A stretch of 5,224 nucleotides of DNA, taken from assembly GCA_025061935.1 (NCBI GenBank), contig JANWZY010000206.1, positions 1 through 5,224 on the forward strand, in the 5' to 3' direction. The notes below the pieces were generated by a model. It was given only the letters and a program-made list of their open reading frames with translations, made no database searches and was not told the origin of the DNA. This document shows positions 1 to 5,160 of the stretch, piece by piece (within the stretch, counting starts at the first letter, position 1; every line of letters begins with the position of its first letter). The position numbers were made by a program, and so were the translations under genes. The stretch comes from Verrucomicrobiia bacterium (GTDB lineage Bacteria; Verrucomicrobiota; Verrucomicrobiia; Limisphaerales; DTLC01).

Positions 1-427
1 TGGTGCGGATGCGTTTTACCCCCGGCTGAAGCCGGATGCCATGGGAACTGCATGAGAAGAGTTACGGATTTATGGAAGGCTTGATAACGTTAACAGCCCC
101 CACAGCCAACGGTGTAAGTGAACCGCACGCTCCCCAAAATCAGTAGCCGGGCGACTACAACCAATCGAAGCGGTTGCGCCAGCGCTTAACCCTCAAGTCG
201 CCGCGGGATCGCCAGTAATAAATCTGCAAAAGCACGGGCAAGCCGTAAGAGCCATGCCCAAACTAGCGCACAAATGCATCGCGTCACCCAAAAAGCTCGG
301 GCAAGTAAATCGCCGCATCGGGAGGCCAACCCGAACGGATCAAGCACGCACGATACCAGAACTCGCCCAATGGTCGGATTGAGCTTGCCGCGCATTCGCG
401 CGGTTATGCAGGCTTCCGCACGGAGGT
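1..427. other. Non-coding region, no convincing gene
   Basis: No reading frame here has family-like content. A plus-strand frame open at the left edge stops with TGA at 53-55 and ends in FYPRLKPDAMGTA. It could be the tail of an upstream gene, but the stretch overlaps a small hairpin (CCGGC, loop TGAA, GCCGG at 22-35), and such palindromes often give 'RLKP' translations in this kind of genome, so I do not call it. Longer frames at 186-449 and 274-495 overlap the ligase gene in other frames and look like shadows. No tRNA or rRNA was seen. Confidence 0.6.
388..403. repeat. Perfect GC hairpin upstream of the ligase gene
   Basis: CCGCGC at 388-393 and GCGCGG at 398-403 form a 6-bp perfect stem around the loop ATTC. 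It ends 24 bases before the ligase ATG. No T-run follows on either strand, so it is not a typical intrinsic terminator. It could be a protein-binding palindrome or a leader hairpin. In a GC-rich genome a palindrome this short can also occur by chance. Confidence 0.4.
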
Positions 428-1165
428 ATGGACTATCTCGACCTGACATTTTCTACGCCGGCCGAAAACCTCGCATGCGACGAGGCACTGCTTGATTCGG
501 CTGAGGCAGGCCTGACAGACGAAGTGCTCCGCGTATGGGAAACGGACCAGTACTTCGTCGTGGTCGGGTACGCGAATCGGGTCGCGCGCGAAGTCAACCT
601 TGACGCGTGCCGGCTGCGGGGCATCCCGGTCCACCGCAGGTGCAGCGGCGGCGGCGCCGTGGTCATAGGCCCGGGATGCCTTAACTACTCGCTCATTCTG
701 AGGATTCGTGAGGAGTTCGGTACGGTGGCTCAGACGAACCGGTTTGTTTTGGAACGCAATTGTGCGGCTGTGGGTGCGGCGCTGGGCGCCGCGCGGCGTG
801 AAACCGCACCTGTGGAAGTGACGGTCCAGGGAATCACTGATTTAGCCATCGGCGACCGCAAATTTTCTGGCAATTCCCAGCGGCGGCGCAGACGGTTCCT
901 GCTGTTCCATGGCACGTTTTTGCTCAACTTCGACATTCGGCTCGTTGACGAACTGCTGCCGTTGCCGTCGCGGCAGCCCGACTACAGGCGTAACCGCGCG
1001 CATAGCGAGTTCTTGACGAATCTCGGTCTAGCAGCCTGCATGGTCAAGGCCGCACTCCGGAACGTGTGGGGGGCAAACACAAGCGCCGAATACGTGCCAA
1101 CTGCTGCCATTCGGAAACTGGCCGCCGAGAAATATTCCGCCGACTCGTGGAATTTCAAACTTTAG
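428..1165 (+). CDS. lplA: Lipoate-protein ligase A family protein
   Basis: A cytoplasmic enzyme of the BPL/LplA/LipB fold, expected to adenylate lipoate (or octanoate) and attach it to a lysine of E2 or GcvH carrier proteins. The N-terminus YLDLTFSTPAENLACDEALL is typical of the family. Residues 70-78 (RRCSGGGAV) and GCLNYSL form the substrate pocket. Residues 136-150 (GITDLAIGDRKFSGN) hold the expected catalytic lysine K145, followed by HGT at 161-163 and PDYRRNRAHSEFLTNL at 184-199. The length of 245 residues covers the catalytic domain but not the C-terminal accessory domain of the 338-residue E. coli enzyme. The cysteine expected just before the lysine segment in LipM octanoyltransferases is absent, which favours a ligase; a transferase role is not excluded. 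ATG 428 is the only ATG between the in-frame stop at 380-382 and the conserved N-terminus. GGAGG at 422-426 lies one base from the ATG, too close for a normal ribosome binding site. No carrier-protein or lipA gene is adjacent. Confidence 0.9.
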   Translation: MDYLDLTFSTPAENLACDEALLDSAEAGLTDEVLRVWETDQYFVVVGYANRVAREVNLDACRLRGIPVHRRCSGGGAVVIGPGCLNYSLILRIREEFGTVAQTNRFVLERNCAAVGAALGAARRETAPVEVTVQGITDLAIGDRKFSGNSQRRRRRFLLFHGTFLLNFDIRLVDELLPLPSRQPDYRRNRAHSEFLTNLGLAACMVKAALRNVWGANTSAEYVPTAAIRKLAAEKYSADSWNFKL

Positions 1166-1194
1166 CACGGCGCAAGTGTGTTCGGGACCTACCA

Positions 1195-1237
1195 CGGTTC
1201 GCCACCCGAGTCCGATGCCGGCAATGCCGCCGAACCG
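1195..1237. repeat. Inverted repeat between convergent genes
   Basis: CGGTTCG at 1195-1201 pairs perfectly with CGAACCG at 1231-1237 across a 29-base loop that itself contains GCCGGC. It sits in the 90-base gap between two convergent gene ends, where a bidirectional terminator would be expected. There is no T-run on either side and the loop is long, so termination is only a possibility. Confidence 0.3.
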
Positions 1238-1255
1238 GTCCACAAGCTCGTAAGT

Positions 1256-1807
1256 TCACATGGCCGACTGGCTCAATATCCAGTCCGCAGCCGCAGCAAT
1301 GTCGTCCACTATCACGGCGCGCCCGAGCTTGTCTGCAAACTCCTGCTCGGTCTGTCTCCCGTACCCGGTGCGTACCAGCAACGCCGCTCTGACCCCCGCG
1401 TTCCAGCCGCACTCGAGGTCGATCAACTTGTCGCCGATCATATAGCTTGCACCGAGGTCAACACCGAATTCGTCGCGCGCGTCGAAGAGGAACTTGGGCG
1501 ATGGCTTCCGGCCCGGGCTGGGTTGGTCCGGCGCCTCGGGCGCTATGTAAATTTTGTCGAACCGCACGCCGTGCGGTGCAAGCAATTGCGTCAAGCGCGC
1601 GTTCACGCGCTCGACGTCCGCAAGTGTAAAGTATCCGCGCCCGACCCCCGACTGGTTCGACACGATAAACAACCTGAACCCGGCATCTTGCAAACGTTTC
1701 AGTGCGCGTCCAGCACCCGGCAGCACAACCACGTCTTCGGGCCGGTGCAAATAGTTCCGCTCGACGATGATCGTACCGTCACGATCAAGAAACACAGCGC
1801 GGTTCAT
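1256..1807 (-). CDS. gmhB: HAD-IIIA phosphatase, GmhB type, lacking the zinc loop
   Basis: A 183-residue HAD-superfamily phosphatase most like D-glycero-D-manno-heptose 1,7-bisphosphate 7-phosphatase, which prepares heptose for LPS or other glycans. HAD motif I is LDRDGT (nucleophile D8, acid/base D10). Motif II is IVSNQSG with S50. The motif III region is GRKPSPKFLFDA with K101. Motif IV is GDKLIDLECGWNAG with D126 and D130. The length matches GmhB (about 190 residues). The Cys-His/Cys-Cys zinc loop of classical GmhB, just before the RKP motif, is replaced by APEAPDQPSPG with no cysteine. The substrate is therefore less certain; a histidinol-phosphate or other small phosphate ester phosphatase is possible. 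The start is set by the family N-terminus MNRAVFLDRDG. The frame stays open upstream to 2317, but that extension looks like non-coding translation. No strong ribosome binding site is visible. It converges on the ligase gene. Confidence 0.87.
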   Translation of the reverse strand: MNRAVFLDRDGTIIVERNYLHRPEDVVVLPGAGRALKRLQDAGFRLFIVSNQSGVGRGYFTLADVERVNARLTQLLAPHGVRFDKIYIAPEAPDQPSPGRKPSPKFLFDARDEFGVDLGASYMIGDKLIDLECGWNAGVRAALLVRTGYGRQTEQEFADKLGRAVIVDDIAAAADWILSQSAM

Positions 1808-2335
1808 CTGCCGCTGGATTCTGGTGCACACGCCGCGCCTGCGCAAAACGAAAACGTGGGCCAAACGAAAACGTGGGCCACTGCGATGCATATCGCCCGG
1901 GAATGCGACCCGTGCCAACCGAGCGCATGACCTGCAAAAATTTGAGCCGATAAGGCCAAACGCTTCATCCACCGACCGGGTTTTCGCACCGCCGCACCTG
2001 GCTTTGTAGTGGCCCGACTCAGGGCATGTCACAAGCCTGCACAAGAGTTTGGCGCGCAGCAGCCCCACAGCCCCAAAACGGCATGGCCCAATGGCATGAA
2101 TTGCGGGCCGTTGATAGCTAATGCCCAGATTCGCGCTTGACCGACCCGCGTGAGCAGACACAATCACTAGCACGGTGCCCGACGGCATCGTTCTCTGAAC
2201 GGTTTGGCTCCGGGCCAAGCCACAAAGAACGCGCCTTTTTAGCCGAAGCGCGAGCCTGTCTGCAGTTCGCGGCGCGGGCGCAGCCGCGATTGAGGCCGCA
2301 CCTCGGGGAAAGTCCACTCAAAAAAAACAACCATC
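1808..2335. other. Divergent intergenic region
   Basis: The 528 bases between the divergent phosphatase and S74 genes hold no recognisable gene. Both strands have long open frames, including a 170-codon upstream extension of the phosphatase frame, but their translations are low-complexity and lack family motifs. Visible structure includes a 17-bp tandem duplication (separate entry) and an imperfect hairpin, GGCCCAAT at 2085-2092 with ATTG-CG-GGCC at 2100-2109 (8 bp with a 2-base bulge, 7-base loop). A small hairpin TTGGC/GCCAA lies at 2204-2218, and a run of eight A residues at 2320-2327 precedes the S74 start. It presumably contains promoters for both genes, but I see no clear -35/-10 pair. 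Confidence 0.6.
1846..1879. repeat. Perfect 17-bp tandem duplication
   Basis: AAACGAAAACGTGGGCC occurs twice in direct succession, at 1846-1862 and 1863-1879, with no mismatch. It lies 39-72 bases upstream of the phosphatase start, in the likely promoter or leader of that gene. It may be a recent slippage duplication or a pair of tandem binding sites; the sequence alone does not decide. Confidence 0.9.
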
Positions 2336-4036
2336 ATGACCGCGATGAAACCGAACATGCGCAGCTCGAAAGGATACGCTCCGAGTGCGTTGCTGGGTGT
2401 CGCGCTCGGTTTGTGCATGCATGCAACACAGTTGTACTCTCAAGGCACTGCCTTTACGTATCAGGGTCGGCTGAACAGCGGCGGGCTGCCCTACACTGGG
2501 CTGGCCGAGTTCCAGCCAACGCTCTGGGACGCCGCAACCGGCGGCACCAAGCTCGCAGACAACTCGCCGCAGCAGGTCATAGTAGGCGTGACCAACGGCC
2601 TGTTTGTGTTAACACTGGACTTCGGAACCAACTTTCCCGGCGCCGATCGCTGGCTGCAGTTGGAAGTCCGCACCGCAATCGGCCCGTTCACTACACTCAG
2701 CCCGCGGCAACGGCTCACACCAACCCCTTATGCCATTACAGCCAGCAGCTTGAGCGGCCCGCTGCCTGCCAGTCAATTGACCGGCACTATACCTTCGGCC
2801 AACCTGGCTGGCACATACTCCGGACCGGTCACGTTCAACAATCCGGCTAATAGCTTCAGTGGCAGCGGTGCAGAGCTGACTTCGCTCAACGCCACCGAGC
2901 TGGCCAGCGGAACCGTGCCGGACGCGCGGCTGGCGCCCAACGTGGCGCGGACCAACCAGGTCTGGCTGCTTAGCGGCAATGCCGGCACTACTCCGGGCAC
3001 ACATTTCGTTGGCACCATAGACAACCAGCCCCTCGAGCTGCGTGTCAACCGGTTGCGCGCGCTGCGGTTGGAACCGAATGGTGCCGGTGCACCTAATGTG
3101 ATTGGCGGCGCGCCGGTTAACTTTGTCGCGCCGGGTGTGGTAGGCGCCACAATTGCCGGCGGCGGCGCAACAAACTACTGGGAATTTGCCTACATCAATT
3201 CCGTCCGGTCGGACTTCAGCACGATTGGCGGCGGCGCAGCTAACGCTATCGCGGCCAACTCGCTGTGCGCCACCGTTGCAGGCGGAATTTGGAACGACAT
3301 CGGCACTAACGCTGAATCCAGCTTCATCGGCGGCGGGTACAACAACAACATCGCGGACAATTCGTGGCGAGCAGCCATTGCAGGCGGAGAGGCGAACGAC
3401 ATCGGCACTAACGCCGACTACAGCTTCATCGGCGGCGGTTACGACAACAACATCGCAGCCAACGCCTTTTGCGCCACCATCCCGGGCGGTGAGAGGAACT
3501 TCGCCACCAACTACGCCTTTGCTGCAGGCCGCCGGGCCAAGGCCAACCACACCGGCGCATTCGTCTGGGCCGACGCAACCGACGCAGACATAGCCTCGAC
3601 CAACGCCAACTCGGTCACCATGCGCGCCAGCGGCGGATACAGGCTGTTCAGTAACACCAACGCCACCACGGGAGTTTATTTGGCCCCGGGCAGCGGGGCT
3701 TGGACCAGCATCAGCGACCGCAACGCCAAGGAAAACTTTGCGCCGGTTGACCCGGTCGAGGTACTGCACAAACTGCGTGAGCTGCCGATCCAGACCTGGA
3801 ACTACAAGGGCCAGGACCCGGCTGTGCGTCACATCGGTCCTACGGCCCAAGACTTCCATGCCGCGTTCGGGCTGGGCGACTCCGACACGGGCATCACAAC
3901 CATAGACGCCGACGGCGTCGCACTGGCCGCCATTCAAGGGTTGAACAAAAAGCTCGAGCAAAAGGATGCCGAGATCGCAGAATTGAAGCGTGAATTGGCC
4001 GAACTGAAGCGACTGGTGCAGCAACTCGTTAAGTGA
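2336..4036 (+). CDS. Secreted YadA-head-like protein with S74 chaperone domain
   Basis: A 566-residue exported, probably trimeric, surface fibre protein. Residues 1-36 form a signal peptide with core SALLGVALGL; the C27 context (LGLC) is a poor lipobox. A 'TYQGRL' domain follows (41-130), then stalk-like GT-P-A-L segments (about 135-205) and a conserved block around TPGTHFVGTIDNQPLELRVN (about 218-250). Three 34-residue GGG-N-I-N repeats start at S295, S329 and S363, and the block GRRAKANHTGAFVWADA lies near 397-413. The S74 (endosialidase-type intramolecular chaperone) domain begins at S460 in ISDRNAKEN. S460 and K465 have the five-residue spacing of the Ser-Lys pair that self-cleaves phage tailspikes, so a C-terminal piece of 107 residues may be released after trimer folding. 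Residues 535-566 (KKLEQKDAEIAELKRELAEL) form a coiled coil. Starts at 2345 and 2357 are also possible; only an A-rich leader lies upstream, with no close Shine-Dalgarno. The physiological role is unknown: adhesion or surface structure are guesses. Confidence 0.88.
   Translation: MTAMKPNMRSSKGYAPSALLGVALGLCMHATQLYSQGTAFTYQGRLNSGGLPYTGLAEFQPTLWDAATGGTKLADNSPQQVIVGVTNGLFVLTLDFGTNFPGADRWLQLEVRTAIGPFTTLSPRQRLTPTPYAITASSLSGPLPASQLTGTIPSANLAGTYSGPVTFNNPANSFSGSGAELTSLNATELASGTVPDARLAPNVARTNQVWLLSGNAGTTPGTHFVGTIDNQPLELRVNRLRALRLEPNGAGAPNVIGGAPVNFVAPGVVGATIAGGGATNYWEFAYINSVRSDFSTIGGGAANAIAANSLCATVAGGIWNDIGTNAESSFIGGGYNNNIADNSWRAAIAGGEANDIGTNADYSFIGGGYDNNIAANAFCATIPGGERNFATNYAFAAGRRAKANHTGAFVWADATDADIASTNANSVTMRASGGYRLFSNTNATTGVYLAPGSGAWTSISDRNAKENFAPVDPVEVLHKLRELPIQTWNYKGQDPAVRHIGPTAQDFHAAFGLGDSDTGITTIDADGVALAAIQGLNKKLEQKDAEIAELKRELAELKRLVQQLVK
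3218..3523 (+). repeat. Three 102-bp in-frame repeats of the surface protein head
   Basis: Three units of exactly 102 bases (34 residues) start at the AGC codons at 3218, 3320 and 3422. Each reads approximately S-x-I-G-G-G-x-x-N-x-I-A-x-N, then A-x-[VI]-[AP]-G-G. Units 2 and 3 are closest at DNA level: 3293-3358 and 3395-3460 share 59 of 66 bases. Unit 1 is more diverged. The pattern resembles beta-roll head repeats of trimeric autotransporter adhesins, with buried I/V/A positions and turn-forming GGG and N. Confidence 0.85.
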
Positions 4037-4038
4037 AA

Positions 4039-4044
4039 AGGAGG
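4039..4044 (+). promoter_or_regulatory. Strong Shine-Dalgarno ahead of repeat DNA
   Basis: AGGAGG (within AAAAGGAGG) lies three bases after the S74 stop codon and four bases before ATG 4049. It is the strongest ribosome binding site in the window. The ATG opens directly into the A-rich repeat (MTNPKHEIRNSKQ) and stays in frame to 4969. It could drive a repeat-coded N-terminal extension of the downstream secreted protein, or be a relic of an original start displaced by repeat insertion. Confidence 0.5.
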
Positions 4045-4049
4045 CCCCA

Positions 4050-4184
4050 TGACAAATCCGAAGCACGAAATCCGAAACTCGAAACAAATTCGAAGCTCCA
4101 AATTTCAAATGGTGTCCGGCTTGCGCGGCAGCGTTTTGGAGTGCGGCCTGACTGCGGCCTGCGCACGGGCCGCCGCTACGCCTG
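4050..4184. repeat. A-rich dispersed repeat, copy 1
   Basis: It begins TGACAAATCCGAAGCACG and contains several AATCCGAA/AATTCGAA sub-repeats. It ends with GCGTTTTGGAGTGCG at 4131-4145, the same 15 bases that open the inverted-repeat element at 4266, followed by a hairpin GCGGCC/GGCCGC at 4154-4173. Copy 2 begins exactly 135 bases after copy 1. The plus-strand translation 'NPKHEIRNSKQI' and a hydrophobic minus-strand translation are what such intergenic repeats give in Verrucomicrobiota and related genomes (from memory). It is probably not coding. Confidence 0.8.
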
Positions 4185-4265
4185 TGACAAATCCGGCGCA
4201 CGGAATCCGAAATCCGAACCAGATTCAAAGCACAAAGCTCCGAACAAACATCGGACTGCGCGCAG
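4185..4265. repeat. A-rich dispersed repeat, copy 2
   Basis: It begins TGACAAATCCGGCGCACG and aligns with copy 1 with little net length change over about 95 bases. Its 81 bases of A-rich sequence lead directly into the left terminal inverted repeat of the element at 4266-4513. The offset of 135 bases from copy 1 is a multiple of three, so both copies translate in the same frame. Copies 1 and 2 may be a tandem duplication of a composite unit, or two insertions at the same kind of site. Confidence 0.8.
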
Positions 4266-4513
4266 GCGTTTTGGAGTGCGACGGCTTGCCGCCGCTTTTC
4301 ATAGGTCAGGCATGCACCGCTGACACGCGTGCACATCTTGTTGGGTGTCCAGCCTTTAGGCTGAGCGGTTCGCATCCCGGGCGTGCCCGGCACGGGGGCA
4401 TTCCCGGAATGGACTTGGCGAATTGCGAAGCGTCTGCAGCGCGTGTGCCGGCCAAACGTGACCGCTGTTGTGCCCCGGGCTGTAGTGCGGTTAAGCCGGC
4501 GCAGTCCAAACGC
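4266..4513. mobile_element. MITE-like element with 27-bp terminal inverted repeats
   Basis: The left end (4266-4292, starting GCGTTTTGGAGTGCG) and the reverse complement of the right end (4487-4513, ending CAGTCCAAACGC) match in 23 of 28 aligned columns: GCGTTT, GGA, TGCG, CGGCTT and CCGC are shared, with two one-base indels. The 248-bp interior encodes no transposase and includes a tight hairpin CAGCCT/AGGCTG at 4350-4363. No target site duplication is visible. This fits a non-autonomous miniature inverted-repeat element; its translation (VLECDGLPPL ... SAVKPAQSKRF) resembles recurrent junk translations in verrucomicrobial genomes. A large folded regulatory repeat, not a transposable unit, is the alternative. 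Confidence 0.7.
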
Positions 4514-4969
4514 TTTGCGTTCTTCTGGGCACTGTTGGTTCCCGTTTTATGCCTTTCGCTTTCCGTTTTCGCGCAGTATTCAATTGACTGGTGGACAATT
4601 GATGGCGGGGGCGGCACCAGCACCGGCGGCCTGTACACTGTAAGTGGCACAATCGGTCAGCCGGACGCTGGGCCGGTCATGACCGGCGGAGTGTACTCTG
4701 TGCAGGGCGGGTTTTGGGGCGTAGTCGCTGCGGTTCAGACGCCCGGCGCGCCGTACCTGACGGTGGCGCGCACAGCGACCAACACTGTTGTGTTTTCATG
4801 GCCGCTTGCAGATTCAGCCGGCTGGGTACTGCAAGCGACAACCAACCTTGTCAGTGGCGGCAGTGTCTGGGTTACGATCCCGCCGCCGTACCGGACCAAC
4901 GGCCCGAGCATCGAGTACATCGAGTCGTACCCGGTCGGGAACAAATTCTACCGGCTGCACAAGCCGTGA
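4409..4969 (+). CDS. Small secreted protein of verrucomicrobial SIDWxTIDGGGG type
   Basis: An exported protein of unknown function. The h-region FAFFWALLVPVLCLSLSVFA (residues 36-55 from ATG 4409) is followed by a likely signal peptidase I cut, VFA|QYSIDWW, leaving a mature chain of about 131 residues. The mature part opens with SIDWWTIDGGGGTSTGG, has paired LYTVSG and VYSVQG strands, and ends GNKFYRLHKP. I know this layout from other verrucomicrobial secreted proteins. The start is uncertain. Options in one frame are ATG 4049 (strong Shine-Dalgarno, but 118-155 residues of repeat translation before the signal), ATG 4409 (GGGGG ten bases upstream) and GTG 4445 (174 residues). ATG 4409 gives a plausible though long n-region. 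Residues 1-35 are encoded inside the inverted-repeat element, including the basic KR before the hydrophobic core. It may be co-transcribed with the S74 gene. The TGA stop coincides with the start of repeat copy 3. Confidence 0.75.
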   Translation: MDLANCEASAARVPAKRDRCCAPGCSAVKPAQSKRFAFFWALLVPVLCLSLSVFAQYSIDWWTIDGGGGTSTGGLYTVSGTIGQPDAGPVMTGGVYSVQGGFWGVVAAVQTPGAPYLTVARTATNTVVFSWPLADSAGWVLQATTNLVSGGSVWVTIPPPYRTNGPSIEYIESYPVGNKFYRLHKP

Positions 4970-5054
4970 CGCGAAACCGGAAGCACGAGACTCGGAATCC
5001 GAGACAAATCCAAAGCACAAAACCCAAGACGAACATCGCCAGCCTGTGCGGTGT
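4967..5054. repeat. A-rich dispersed repeat, copy 3
   Basis: It begins TGACGCGAAACCGGAAGCACG, where TGA is the stop codon of the secreted-protein gene. It continues with AATCCGAGACAAATCCAAAG and GACGAACATCGCC, matching the order of motifs in copies 1 and 2 but more diverged. It leads straight into a short inverted-repeat element. As with copies 1 and 2, it lies immediately downstream of a protein-coding sequence on the plus strand. Confidence 0.75.
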
Positions 5055-5119
5055 CGTTTGGAACGCGCGCAGTCGGGGGGTTATCAGAGCGCCGGCTTGC
5101 ACCGGCGCAATCCAAAGCG
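5055..5119. repeat. Miniature inverted-repeat element with inner hairpin
   Basis: CGTTTGGAACGCG at 5055-5067 faces CGCAATCCAAAGCG at 5106-5119, with ends matching the termini of the 248-bp element at 4266-4513. Inside, GCGCCGG at 5089-5095 and CCGGCGC at 5102-5108 make a perfect 7-bp stem with the 6-base loop CTTGCA. It looks like an internally deleted relative of the larger element. It lies after the secreted gene, so it could also act as a transcript-ending or 3'-protecting structure, although no T-run follows. Confidence 0.65.
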
Positions 5120-5160
5120 CCCGGCGACAGATGAGCACCGTCGCAATCGCGAGCTATCAT

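Noticed and set aside
2..55. Possible tail of a plus-strand gene from the left edge (ends FYPRLKPDAMGTA)
   Set aside because: It is only 17 residues long, has no family signal and overlaps a palindrome that commonly yields this kind of translation; too weak to call.
379..408. TTGAGC and GTTATG as a -35/-10 promoter pair for the ligase gene
   Set aside because: The spacing is 18 bases, but both boxes are poor matches and the hairpin at 388-403 occupies the spacer; chance is as likely.
1178..1930. 250-codon plus-strand frame over the phosphatase gene
   Set aside because: It is antisense to a well-supported gene with all HAD motifs and has no recognisable content of its own.
1808..2317. 170-codon upstream extension of the phosphatase frame
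   Set aside because: The family N-terminus begins at MNRAVFLDRDG (1807). The extension is Arg/Ala-rich with no domain and crosses the tandem duplication.
2402..2425. Lipobox around C27 of the S74 protein
   Set aside because: The context LGLC has leucine at -1, which is not accepted by signal peptidase II. A standard signal peptide fits better.
2609..4393. 594-codon open frame on the minus strand opposite the S74 gene
   Set aside because: It mirrors a GC-rich gene with clear domains on the plus strand, and its translation is Cys/Arg-rich and lacks any family motif. It is a codon-bias shadow.
4050..5119. CRISPR array made of the A-rich repeats
   Set aside because: The three copies are long, diverged and unevenly spaced (135 then 782 bases), with coding sequence between them and no cas genes.
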